Notes under the pieces: model-generated
What the model saw: only the letters and a program-made list of their open reading frames with translations
What the model was told of the DNA's origin: nothing
Database searches by the model: none
Made by a program: the position numbers and the translations under genes
In this document: positions 7,717-14,868 of the stretch, one piece after another
Numbering within the stretch: the stretch's first letter is position 1
How the letters are laid out: each line of letters starts with the position of its first letter
Source: Mesorhizobium sp.
Lineage (GTDB): Bacteria > Pseudomonadota > Alphaproteobacteria > Rhizobiales > Rhizobiaceae
Length of the DNA stretch: 16,204 bases
NCBI GenBank assembly: GCA_030698645.1
Contig: JAUYMV010000104.1
Span: forward strand, 1 to 16,204
Direction: 5' to 3'

Positions 7717-7785
7717 AACCCTGCCCGGCCACGCTCCTGTTCACGAGACAGATCCAAGAAGGGCCGCACGCCGCGGTATCAAAAA

Positions 7786-7920
7786 ATGAAGCGCACCTAT
7801 CAACCGTCCAAGCTTGTCCGCAAGCGCCGCCATGGCTTCCGCGCGCGGATGGCCACCAAGGGTGGTCGCGGCGTCGTCGCCGCCCGCCGCAACCGCGGCC
7901 GCAAGCGGCTGTCAGCCTGA
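7786..7920 (+). CDS. rpmH: 50S ribosomal protein L34
   Basis: The product is 44 residues, the usual length of bacterial L34. It begins [20 protein letters not shown] and continues with the R/K-rich core ([15 protein letters not shown]) to KRLSA. L34 is a late-assembling protein of the large ribosomal subunit. The true start is ATG at 7786; longer in-frame extensions upstream are not family-like. No good Shine-Dalgarno sits at normal distance: the nearest purine run, AAGAAGGG (about 7756-7763), is more than 20 nt away. The leader is structured. rnpA follows within 5 bases, the arrangement found in nearly all bacteria. Confidence 0.98.
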   Translation: MKRTYQPSKLVRKRRHGFRARMATKGGRGVVAARRNRGRKRLSA

Positions 7921-7924
7921 GCCG

Positions 7925-8269
7925 GTGCCGGTGGCCAACCGGCCCCCGCAACGCCTGCGCAAGCGCGCGGAATTCCTCGCCGTGCGCGCCGGAGAGAAAC
8001 GGCGCGGGCGGCTATTCCTGCTGGAAGCGCTCGACCGCAAGGACGGCGGCGCGCCGCGTGTCGGCGTGACCGTTACCAAGAAGGTCGGCAATGCGGTGGT
8101 CCGGAACCGGATCCGCCGCCGGATCAAGGAAGCCGTGCGCGTGCATGCCGCTGATGACATGGTTGCCGGCAATGACTATGTCATCGTCGCGCGGCGCGAC
8201 GTGCTCGCCGCGCCTTTCAGCACTTTGACGGCCGAACTCGCCCGGCGCATTCGCGGAACAGCCTCATGA
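7925..8269 (+). CDS. rnpA: Ribonuclease P protein component
   Basis: Protein cofactor of RNase P, which with its RNA matures the 5' ends of tRNAs. The recognisable core is [15 protein letters not shown] (9-23), then [20 protein letters not shown] (44-63). It includes the RNR motif (R60-N61-R62) and the following arginine-rich helix RRRIKEAVR (64-72), and ends [15 protein letters not shown] (84-98). I chose GTG at 7925, giving 114 residues, normal for the family. A second in-frame GTG at 7931 is possible. The upstream ATG at 7814 would overlap rpmH by more than 100 bp. Neither GTG has a clear Shine-Dalgarno, so coupling to rpmH translation is likely. The stop overlaps the yidC start (ATGA, 8266-8269). 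Confidence 0.95.
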   Translation: MPVANRPPQRLRKRAEFLAVRAGEKRRGRLFLLEALDRKDGGAPRVGVTVTKKVGNAVVRNRIRRRIKEAVRVHAADDMVAGNDYVIVARRDVLAAPFSTLTAELARRIRGTAS

Positions 8270-10098
8270 CCGACAACAATCGCAATCTCTTCATCACCAT
8301 CGCGCTGTCCGTCGTGATCCTGACGCTCTGGCAGGTGTTCTTCATGAACCCTCGCATCGAGGCGCAACGCGAGCAGGCCCGCATCGAACAGGAGCGCGTG
8401 GCCGCGCAGCGACCGGTAGAACCGGCAGCCCCCGGAACGCCGTCGGCCACAAGCAGCGGAACGGTCCCGGGCACCCCGGCGTCGACCGTGCTCGACCAGG
8501 CCACCTCGGTGGCGACGCAGGCCGCCAGCCGCGACGCCGTCATCGCGGCGAACCAGCGCGTCAGGATCGACACGCCGAGCCTTGCCGGATCGATCAATCT
8601 GACCGGCGCGCGCATCGATGACATCAAGCTCAAGGGCTATCGGACGACCGTCGACAAGAACTCGCCGAACATCGAATTGCTCAACCCGGCGATACTGCCG
8701 AATGGGCAATATGCCGAGATCGGTTTCGTCGGCAACGCAGAGAGCGGCGCTGTGCCGGGCCCGGACACGGTATGGACGGCTGCCGCGAACGCGACGCTCA
8801 CCCCGTCGACGCCGGTGACGCTCACCTATGTCAACGACAAGGGCCTGACCTTCACCCGCACGATCTCAATCGACAACGACTACATGTTCACCGTCAGCGA
8901 CACGGTCGCCAATGGTGGCTCAACAGCCGTCTCGCTGCAGAATTACGGCCGCGTCACGCGCTTCGACAAGCCGGAACATGCCAGCATATATGTGCTGCAT
9001 GAAGGGCTGATCGGGGTCACCGGCGAAGAAGGCCTGCAGGAGATAAAATACGCGAAGATCGAAGACGAAAAGCAGGTGAAGCCCGGCAAGTCGACCGATG
9101 GCTGGCTCGGCATCACCGACAAATACTGGGCCGTAGCCCTGGTCCCCTCGGGCAAGCAGCCTTTCCAGCCGGGCTTTTCGTGGTTCGAGGAAGGCCGCCC
9201 GCGGTATCAGTCCGACTTCCTGACCGACGCGATGGAGGTTCCAGCCGGGGGCACGACCACCGTCGAAACGCTGGTCTTTGCCGGCGCCAAGCAGGTCAAC
9301 AAGATTCAGGCTTACGAGGCCGACCTGCAGATCCGACAGTTCGACCTCCTGATCGACTGGGGATGGTTCTATTTCATCACCAAGCCGATGTTCTGGCTGA
9401 TCGACTCTCTCTATCACCTACTCGGCAATTTCGGCCTGGCGATCCTCGCCACCACGGTCGTGGTCAAGGCGATTTTCTTCCCGCTTGCCAACAAGTCCTA
9501 CGCATCCATGGCGAACATGAAGAAGGTTCAGCCGAAGATGCTGGAAATCCGCGAGAAATACGCGGACGACAAGATGAAGCAGCAGCAGGCGATGATGGAG
9601 CTCTACAAGGCGGAGAAGATCAATCCGCTGGCCGGCTGCTGGCCGATCCTGATCCAGATTCCGGTCTTCTTCGCGCTCTACAAGGTGCTCTACGTCACCA
9701 TCGAAATGCGCCACGCGCCGTTCTTCGGCTGGATCCAGGATCTGGCGGCGCCGGATCCGACCTCGATCTTCAACCTGTTCGGCCTGCTTCCCTACAGCGT
9801 GCCGCTGTTCCTGATGATCGGCGTCTGGCCGTTGATCATGGGCGTGACGATGTTCCTGCAGATGCGCATGAACCCGACGCCGCCGGACCCGACCCAGGCG
9901 ATGATCTTCACCTGGATGCCGGTGGTCTTCACCTTCATGATGGCCGGGTTCCCGGCCGGCCTCGTCATCTACTGGGCGTGGAACAACTCGCTGTCGATCC
10001 TGCAGCAGGGCATCATCATGAAGCGCCAGGGCGCCAAGATCGAGCTGTGGGACAATCTGGTCGCGCTGTTCAAGAAGAAGCCGTCGCCGGCCGAGTGA
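8266..10098 (+). CDS. yidC: Membrane protein insertase YidC (610 aa)
   Basis: Inserts and folds inner-membrane proteins, alone or with SecYEG. TM1 is at 8-27, followed by an Ala/Pro/Ser/Thr-rich linker (about 45-90) and the periplasmic P1 beta domain (about 100-345). The Oxa1-type core follows: helices around 364-410, the cytosolic hairpin with [21 protein letters not shown], then helices near 455-478, 505-532 and 545-578. Conserved pieces include [21 protein letters not shown] and [20 protein letters not shown]. The hydrophilic-groove residue that is Arg366 in E. coli is lysine here (K401 in [13 protein letters not shown]), to my knowledge common in alphaproteobacteria. At 610 residues it is longer than E. 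coli YidC (548), mainly in the linker. It follows rnpA with a 4-bp overlap; yidD, often found between them, is absent. Confidence 0.98.
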   Translation: MTDNNRNLFITIALSVVILTLWQVFFMNPRIEAQREQARIEQERVAAQRPVEPAAPGTPSATSSGTVPGTPASTVLDQATSVATQAASRDAVIAANQRVRIDTPSLAGSINLTGARIDDIKLKGYRTTVDKNSPNIELLNPAILPNGQYAEIGFVGNAESGAVPGPDTVWTAAANATLTPSTPVTLTYVNDKGLTFTRTISIDNDYMFTVSDTVANGGSTAVSLQNYGRVTRFDKPEHASIYVLHEGLIGVTGEEGLQEIKYAKIEDEKQVKPGKSTDGWLGITDKYWAVALVPSGKQPFQPGFSWFEEGRPRYQSDFLTDAMEVPAGGTTTVETLVFAGAKQVNKIQAYEADLQIRQFDLLIDWGWFYFITKPMFWLIDSLYHLLGNFGLAILATTVVVKAIFFPLANKSYASMANMKKVQPKMLEIREKYADDKMKQQQAMMELYKAEKINPLAGCWPILIQIPVFFALYKVLYVTIEMRHAPFFGWIQDLAAPDPTSIFNLFGLLPYSVPLFLMIGVWPLIMGVTMFLQMRMNPTPPDPTQAMIFTWMPVVFTFMMAGFPAGLVIYWAWNNSLSILQQGIIMKRQGAKIELWDNLVALFKKKPSPAE

Positions 10099-10193
10099 CG
10101 CTGCCTCGCCGTAGCGCCATGCCGCTGCGGCGTGGCGCATACCAGCCGATCGCGCTATCGTGGCCGTGACGCCAGAAACGCGTGGACCAGCCC

Positions 10194-10832
10194 ATGGATG
10201 GACCCAACCCCGGCATCAAGCACCCGATCCCGATGCATCCGCGTGTCGGGTTCCTCAAGCCGCTGGTCAATCGCCCGAACATCGAAATCGGTGAATTCAC
10301 CTACTACGACGACCCGGACGGTCCCGACCTGTTCGCCGACAAATGCGTGCTGCACCACTATGATTTCATTGGCGACCGGCTGATCGTCGGCAAATTCTGC
10401 GCCATCGCCGAGGGCGCGCAGTTCATCATGAACGGCGCCAACCACGCGCTGTCAGGCTTCTCCACCTACCCGTTCAACATCTTCGGCCATGGCTGGGAGA
10501 AGGGCTTCGATCCGGAGACCTGGAGCCGCGAGGTTCGCGGCGACACGGTTGTCGGGCATGACGTCTGGATCGGCATGAAGGCGGTCATCCTGCCCGGGAC
10601 AAACATTGGCAGCGGCGCGGTCATCGGCGCCAAGAGCGTGGTCACGCGCGACGTGCCGCCCTATGCGATCGTCGCCGGCAATCCGGCAAAGATCGTCAAG
10701 CTGCGCTTTTCAAAGGCCACGATTGCGCGCCTTCTCGCCGTCGCCTGGTGGGACTGGCCGGTTGACAAGATCGGCCGCAACCTTGATGCCATCCGCGGGG
10801 CGGACATCGTCCAATTGGAGCACGCCACGTGA
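10194..10832 (+). CDS. Vat/CatB-like hexapeptide-repeat O-acetyltransferase (212 aa)
   Basis: Left-handed beta-helix acetyltransferase of the xenobiotic (XAT) class, which uses acetyl-CoA to acetylate hydroxyl groups. From memory it resembles streptogramin A acetyltransferases (VatD type) along its length. It has an N-terminal GPNP and FLKPL, then YYDDPDG. The catalytic loop is [17 protein letters not shown] with H84, then [19 protein letters not shown] (116-127), GNPAK (162-166) and WWDWP (185-189). I prefer ATG at 10194, because MDGPNP aligns with the start of Vat proteins, over GTG at 10182; a GGA lies 7 bases upstream. Its stop overlaps the engB GTG (GTGA, 10829-10832), so the two are translationally coupled. 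Chromosomal relatives need not confer resistance; the natural acceptor could be a sugar or other small molecule. Confidence 0.9.
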   Translation: MDGPNPGIKHPIPMHPRVGFLKPLVNRPNIEIGEFTYYDDPDGPDLFADKCVLHHYDFIGDRLIVGKFCAIAEGAQFIMNGANHALSGFSTYPFNIFGHGWEKGFDPETWSREVRGDTVVGHDVWIGMKAVILPGTNIGSGAVIGAKSVVTRDVPPYAIVAGNPAKIVKLRFSKATIARLLAVAWWDWPVDKIGRNLDAIRGADIVQLEHAT

Positions 10833-11506
10833 CCAGCACCGACAGAGCGGATCTGATGGGCGGCGAAGGCATCTTCGCCCGGCCGTGGGTGTTCATCCGC
10901 GGTGTGCCGGAGATGAAGTTCCTGCCCCCGGAAGGCCCGCCCGAAGTGGCCTTCGCAGGGCGCTCGAACGTCGGCAAATCCTCGCTGATCAACGGTCTGG
11001 TCGGCCAGAAGGGTCTCGCCCGCACGTCGAACACGCCGGGACGGACGCAGGAGTTGAACTTCTTCGTGCCGGACGGGTTTTCCGGATCGTCGGACGATCT
11101 GCCGCCGCTGGCTCTGGTCGACATGCCCGGCTACGGCTTCGCCAAGGCGCCCAAGGAACAAGTCGATGCCTGGACGAAGCTGGTGTTCGACTATTTGAAG
11201 GGCCGCGTGACGCTGAAGCGCGTCTATCTCCTGATCGACGCCCGCCACGGGCTCAAGGATATCGACACCGAGGTGCTGTCGCTGCTCGACAAGGCGGCGG
11301 TATCCTACCAGATCGTGCTGACCAAGATCGACAAGATCAAGCCGCCGGGGGTGCCGAAGCTGATCGACGAGACGCTCGCCAAGATCAAGAAGCGCGCAGC
11401 CGCCTATCCGGAAATCCTGGCAACCTCCTCGGAGCGCGGCTGGGGCATGGAAGAGCTGCGCGATGCGATCGCGCTTGCCGCGCGCGACGGATACGCGGCC
11501 GGCTGA
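10829..11506 (+). CDS. engB: Ribosome biogenesis GTP-binding protein EngB/YihA/YsxC
   Basis: Small TRAFAC GTPase needed for assembly of the 50S subunit. Its G motifs are all visible: G1 GRSNVGKS (44-51), the G2 region TSNTPGRTQ (66-74), G3 DMPG (98-101), G4 TKID (165-168) and G5 TSS (199-201). [10 protein letters not shown] after G3 is characteristic of EngB. It has 225 residues, of normal size, with an alphaproteobacterial N-terminal extension of about 25 residues. The start is GTG at 10829, overlapping the acetyltransferase stop by four bases. Its place shortly after rpmH-rnpA-yidC is usual in Rhizobiales, where argB often comes next; here a thioesterase gene follows instead. Confidence 0.97.
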   Translation: MTSTDRADLMGGEGIFARPWVFIRGVPEMKFLPPEGPPEVAFAGRSNVGKSSLINGLVGQKGLARTSNTPGRTQELNFFVPDGFSGSSDDLPPLALVDMPGYGFAKAPKEQVDAWTKLVFDYLKGRVTLKRVYLLIDARHGLKDIDTEVLSLLDKAAVSYQIVLTKIDKIKPPGVPKLIDETLAKIKKRAAAYPEILATSSERGWGMEELRDAIALAARDGYAAG

Positions 11507-11519
11507 CAGGGGGCCGTGC

Positions 11520-11969
11520 ATGAATCTTGCCGAGAAGATGGGCGCCGGACTGACCGGGATCGAACAGTTGCGCGCCATCGCAGCCTCGGGCGCGCGCTCC
11601 GGCATCGGCGAGACGCTGCAGTTCGAACTGGTGCTGATCGAGGATGGCAATGTGGCGTTCGAGGGTACACCCGGGCTGCATGCCTATAATCCGATCGGCA
11701 TGGTGCATGGCGGCTACGCGGCGACCCTGCTCGATTCGGCCTGCGGCTGCGCCGTGCACACGAAACTGAGCGCCACGCAAGCCTACACGACGCTGGAGCT
11801 GAAGGTCTGCTATCTGAAGGCGATGACCGCCGGGACCGGAAAAGTGCGCGCCGAAGGCAAGGTCATCCAGATCGGCCGCCGCGCGGCGTTTGCGGAGGCG
11901 CGGCTGGTCGACATGGCGGGAAAACTCTACGCGACCGCGACCTCGTCCCTACTCATCATGGATCGTTGA
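11520..11969 (+). CDS. PaaI-family hotdog-fold thioesterase (149 aa)
   Basis: Probable acyl-CoA thioesterase of the hotdog fold. The diagnostic stretch is NPIGMVHGGYAATLLDSACG (57-76), with the HGG turn (63-65) and the acidic D72 at the catalytic helix as in PaaI/YbgC-like enzymes. The long helix is followed by the beta strands TTLELKVCYLKAM and KVRAEGKVIQIGRR. A strong AGGGGG (11508-11513) lies six bases before ATG at 11520, which supports this start over longer options. The gene begins 13 bp after engB and is probably cotranscribed. The substrate (aryl-CoA or another acyl-CoA) is not predictable, and no phenylacetate genes are nearby. Confidence 0.9.
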   Translation: MNLAEKMGAGLTGIEQLRAIAASGARSGIGETLQFELVLIEDGNVAFEGTPGLHAYNPIGMVHGGYAATLLDSACGCAVHTKLSATQAYTTLELKVCYLKAMTAGTGKVRAEGKVIQIGRRAAFAEARLVDMAGKLYATATSSLLIMDR

Positions 11970-12081
11970 CGGTCGCGGTGCATTGCACAACTTTTGGGCT
12001 TGCGGCGCGAACGGCGCGAAAATAAGCTTCATCTCTCGGAGAGCCTCGCATGGCCCCGCAATCAAAGAAGAGGCGCAAAAG
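11970..12081 (+). promoter_or_regulatory. Upstream region of the importer operon with 8-bp direct repeats
   Basis: This 112-bp gap contains GGCGCGAA twice (12004-12011 and 12013-12020), 9 bp apart, next to an AT-rich AAAATAAG (12019-12026) that could be part of a -10 region. A small inverted repeat CTCTC-G-GAGAG (12033-12043) follows. No -35/-10 pair of good quality is evident. As the only gap before the binding-protein gene it most likely holds the operon promoter; the repeats are candidate regulator sites only. Confidence 0.35.
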
Positions 12082-13119
12082 ATGAACAGATTTCTCACCC
12101 TGACTCTGGCCGGGGCGTCCTGCGCGGCGGCGCTTCTGGCTGCCGCGCCTGCGGTGGCGCAGACGAAGACGCTGACGATATCGTGGTGGGGCTTCAACGG
12201 CGACAAGCTCGAAGAATTCATCGTGAAGCCCTTCAAGGAGAAGTGTGGCTGCGAGATCGTCTTCGAGACCGGCAACAATGCCGACCGCCTCAACAAGATC
12301 AAGATTCGCAATGGCGAGGGCGTCGACGTCGCCTATTTCACCGATGCCTATTCGCAGATCGGCATCAAGGAAGGCCTGTTCCAACCAGTCGACCGCGCGA
12401 AGATCCCCAACATCACCGCCGCCTACGACATGGCGCAGGCGCCGCAGGGCGAGTTCGGCCCGGCCTACACCATCGGCCGCGTCGGCATCATCTATGACGC
12501 CGCCAAGGTGAAGGCGCCGATCACCGCCTGGAACGACCTCTGGAAGGAGGAATTCAAAGGCCAGCTCTCGCTGCCCGGAATCACGACGACAGCCGGACCA
12601 ATGGTCGTCATGCTGGCCGGCTCCAAGGCAGGCGTCGACGCCTTCGCGGACGAGGATGCCGCCTTCAAGGCCATCGAGGAACTGAAGCCGAACGTGGTGA
12701 AGAACTACAACACCGGTTCGGAACTGGTGAACCTGTTCTCGACCGGCGAAATCTCCGCCGCCATCGCGCAGGATTTCACGCTCGGCCAGATCAAGGCCGC
12801 GGTGCCGACCGCCGAATGGGCGTCCCTCCCAGACGCCGTGGCGACGCTCAACACGATCAACATCCCCAAGGGCGCGGCGAATGTCGATCTCGCGCACGAG
12901 TTCATCAACTTCGTGCTCGACCCGAAGCTGCAGCAAACGCTTGCCGAAAACGGCGTCGATGCGCCGGTCGCCAAGTCGGTCACGCTGACGCCGGATCAGG
13001 CCAAGCAGTGGACCTATGGCGCCGAGATGATCGCCGGCCTGAAGACCGTCGACTACGAGAAGATGAACGCCGCCAAGGCCGGCTGGATCGAGAAGTGGAA
13101 CGAAGTGTTCGGGATGTGA
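12082..13119 (+). CDS. Periplasmic substrate-binding protein of a PotD-type ABC importer (345 aa)
   Basis: Captures the substrate in the periplasm for the two permeases downstream. A Sec signal peptide is clear: basic MNR, hydrophobic core to residue 22, and cleavage after AVA at 26/27. There is no lipobox, so it is likely soluble. The mature chain begins with TLTISWWGFNGDKLEEFIVK and contains GVDVAYFTDA, GRVGIIYDAAKV and WNDLWKEEFKG. These features are typical of the spermidine/putrescine-binding (PotD/PotF) and related SBP_bac_6/8 class. Two cysteines close together (KCGC, about 54-57) could form a disulfide. I chose ATG at 12082 because GAAGAGG (12067-12073) lies 8 bases upstream and the signal peptide starts there. 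A hairpin element follows the gene. Ligand unknown. Confidence 0.92.
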   Translation: MNRFLTLTLAGASCAAALLAAAPAVAQTKTLTISWWGFNGDKLEEFIVKPFKEKCGCEIVFETGNNADRLNKIKIRNGEGVDVAYFTDAYSQIGIKEGLFQPVDRAKIPNITAAYDMAQAPQGEFGPAYTIGRVGIIYDAAKVKAPITAWNDLWKEEFKGQLSLPGITTTAGPMVVMLAGSKAGVDAFADEDAAFKAIEELKPNVVKNYNTGSELVNLFSTGEISAAIAQDFTLGQIKAAVPTAEWASLPDAVATLNTINIPKGAANVDLAHEFINFVLDPKLQQTLAENGVDAPVAKSVTLTPDQAKQWTYGAEMIAGLKTVDYEKMNAAKAGWIEKWNEVFGM

Positions 13120-13155
13120 GGATCGCGACGCCGCGCGCTTCAACACACCCTGACC

Positions 13156-13198
13156 GGTTCGCTTCGCGGACCACCTTCTCCCCCGTTGGGGGAGAAGG
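13156..13198. repeat. Double-hairpin intergenic palindrome between binding-protein and permease genes
   Basis: The right hairpin is perfect: CCTTCTCCCCC (13174-13184), loop GTT, GGGGGAGAAGG (13188-13198). Just before it GGTTCG (13156-13161) and CGGACC (13167-13172) pair with one G-U wobble around a five-base loop. Short palindromes of this look, with 'CTTCTCCCC...GGGGAGAAG' cores, recur in intergenic regions of many rhizobial genomes, so this is probably one copy of a dispersed mosaic repeat. No T tract follows on either strand. Its site after a binding-protein gene resembles the REP element after malE, which stabilises upstream mRNA. Confidence 0.8.
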
Positions 13199-13242
13199 CT
13201 ACCCAAGGACCTGCGGGCCGGAATGACAAAGACCCCCTTGCC

Positions 13243-14070
13243 ATGTTGAAGCGCTTTGCCGGATGGACGCTGGCCGCGCCGGCGACGCTTGTCGTGGCGG
13301 TCTTCCTCATCCTGCCCGTGGCGGCGACCATCGCCACCACTTTCGCGGAACCGGGCGGCGTGTTTTCGCCCTACATCGCCTTCTTCAACAGCGGCTTCCG
13401 GCGCAACGTGCTGTGGCGCACGCTGCAGATCTCGCTTGCCACCACTGCCATCTCGCTCGTCATCGGCTTCTTCGCGGCCTATGTGGTGGCGCGCGCGCCC
13501 GGCCGACTGAAAAGCATCCTGATCATCGCCGCGGTCTTCCCGCTGCTCACCGGCGTCGTCGTGCGCTCCTTCGCCTGGCTGATCATTCTCGGCAAGAACG
13601 GCATCCTGAACAACACGCTGACCGGGCTCGGCCTGATCGCCGAGCCGCTGTCGATGCTCTACACCCAGGGCGCGGTCATCGTGGCGATGGTCTATCTCTT
13701 CGTGCCGCTGATGATCCTGACGCTGGTCGGCGTGCTGGAGAACATTCCCGAGGACGTCATCCAGGCGTCGAGCTCGCTCGGCGCCTCGCCGGCCGCGACC
13801 TTCCGCCAGGTGATCTTCCCGCTCGCGGTACCCGGGCTGATCGTCGGCGCGGTGCTGGTGTTCACAGGCTCGTTCACCGCCTATGCGACGCCGCAGCTGC
13901 TCGGCGGCGAGCGCCAGATGGTGATGGGGACGCTGATGTACCAGCGCGCCATGGTCGCCTTCGACTGGGTCGGCGCGTCGACCATCGCGGCCATCATGGT
14001 GGTCATCACCATCACCGTCGTGCTGGCCATGAGCCGCGTCGCCAGGCGACTCAATCCGATGGCGACGTGA
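13243..14070 (+). CDS. ABC importer permease 1, PotB type (275 aa)
   Basis: One of two membrane subunits forming the translocation path. About six helices are visible: 10-32, 61-84, 90-112, 138-165, 193-215 and 244-266. The EAA-type loop that docks the ATPase is at about 170-200 (EDVIQASSSLGASPAATFRQ, then FPLAVPG). The start is ATG at 13243 (MLKRFAGWTLAAP). An in-frame TTG at 13186 falls inside the hairpin repeat and is unlikely. No clear Shine-Dalgarno precedes the ATG, so expression may be low relative to the binding protein. The stop overlaps the next start (TGATG, 14068-14072). Confidence 0.92.
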   Translation: MLKRFAGWTLAAPATLVVAVFLILPVAATIATTFAEPGGVFSPYIAFFNSGFRRNVLWRTLQISLATTAISLVIGFFAAYVVARAPGRLKSILIIAAVFPLLTGVVVRSFAWLIILGKNGILNNTLTGLGLIAEPLSMLYTQGAVIVAMVYLFVPLMILTLVGVLENIPEDVIQASSSLGASPAATFRQVIFPLAVPGLIVGAVLVFTGSFTAYATPQLLGGERQMVMGTLMYQRAMVAFDWVGASTIAAIMVVITITVVLAMSRVARRLNPMAT

Positions 14071-14858
14071 TGCCAAACCGCATTCACCCCGGCCTGATCG
14101 GTTTCACCATCCTGGTCTACATTTTCCTGACCGGACCGCTGATCATCGTCATCGGCGCCTCGCTCTCCGACACGACCTACCTGACCTTCCCGCCGCAGGG
14201 ACTGACGCTGCGCTGGTTCGAGAACATTTTCGAGATCAGCGCCTTCCGGCGCACCATCGTGACCAGCCTGCAACTCGCGGTACTGGCCACCGCGCTGGCG
14301 CTCATCGTCGGCATCCCCGCCGCCTATGCGCTCAACCGATACCGCATCCAGCTGCCGTCGTGGCTGTCGACCCTGTTCGTGCTGCCGATCCTGGTGCCGG
14401 AGATCGTGCTCGGATTCTCACTCCTGAAGTCGGTCGCGGTCGGGTTCGGAACGCCGATCTTCGCCACGCTGCTGGTCGGCCATACGCTGCTCGTCCTGCC
14501 CTATGCGGTGCGCGTGATCAGCGCCAGCCTCGCATCGTTCGACTTCTCGATCGAGGAGGCAGCCGTCAGCCTTGGCTCGCCACCCTTGAAGACCTTTTTC
14601 ACGATCGTCCTGCCGAACGTGCGCTCCGGCGTGGTCGCCGCCTTCATCCTCGCCTTCATCACCTCGATCAACGACGTCTCGACCTCGCTGTTCCTGACCG
14701 GACCCGGCATTTCCACCTTGCCGATCCAGATCCTCGCCCATGTCGAGCAGTTCTTCGACCCGACGATCGCGTCGGTCTCGGTGCTGCTGATGTTCCTCAC
14801 CGTCGCCGTCATGGCGATCGTCGAGCGGACGCTCGGCCTGACCTTCCTCGCCAAGTGA
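14070..14858 (+). CDS. ABC importer permease 2, PotC type (262 aa)
   Basis: Second membrane subunit. Helices are at about 8-30, 63-89, 98-120, 128-150, 185-205 and 233-253. The ATPase-coupling EAA loop is clear at 162-185: EEAAVSLGSPPLKTFFTIVL followed by PNVRSG. ATG at 14070 shares a base with the TGA of permease 1, which indicates translational coupling and equal amounts of the two subunits. The ATPase gene starts 10 bp after the stop. In PotABCD-type systems the two permeases form a heterodimer; this pair fits that pattern. Confidence 0.93.
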   Translation: MPNRIHPGLIGFTILVYIFLTGPLIIVIGASLSDTTYLTFPPQGLTLRWFENIFEISAFRRTIVTSLQLAVLATALALIVGIPAAYALNRYRIQLPSWLSTLFVLPILVPEIVLGFSLLKSVAVGFGTPIFATLLVGHTLLVLPYAVRVISASLASFDFSIEEAAVSLGSPPLKTFFTIVLPNVRSGVVAAFILAFITSINDVSTSLFLTGPGISTLPIQILAHVEQFFDPTIASVSVLLMFLTVAVMAIVERTLGLTFLAK

Positions 14859-14868
14859 AGAATCCCGC

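Larger units (their letters stand above)
7386..7785. other. Divergent intergenic region between the TVP38 operon and rpmH
   Basis: This 400-bp stretch has no credible gene. It must hold the control regions of both the minus-strand TVP38 operon and the plus-strand rpmH operon. Visible items are a cluster of inverted ATGA-type repeats (7472-7507), an 8-bp perfect hairpin (7575-7596), an rpmH promoter candidate (7642-7669) and a 7-bp perfect hairpin (7697-7716). A TTGACA at 7557-7562 has no matching -10 box 16-18 bp downstream. A GC hairpin GCAGGC-CC-GCCTGC near 7443-7456 followed by a T-rich run (7459-7468) resembles a plus-strand terminator, but no plus-strand gene ends there. Confidence 0.6.

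Noticed and set aside
7491..7769. 92-codon minus-strand frame in the divergent intergenic region
   Set aside because: Arg-rich with no motif and no good ribosome binding site. It crosses the rpmH promoter and leader hairpins. More likely a chance frame.
9466..9468. Lysine (K401) in place of the groove arginine of E. coli YidC, considered as a functional anomaly
   Set aside because: It keeps the positive charge and, as I recall, lysine at this position is usual in alphaproteobacterial YidC.
13186..13242. Upstream extension of permease 1 from TTG at 13186
   Set aside because: It would start inside the hairpin repeat and add a non-hydrophobic segment unlike permease N-termini; ATG at 13243 gives a normal start.
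11956..14076. 706-codon minus-strand frame antisense to the importer genes
   Set aside because: It covers the binding-protein and permease genes, which are clearly real. The translation is low-complexity and charged, and it spans the intergenic hairpin.
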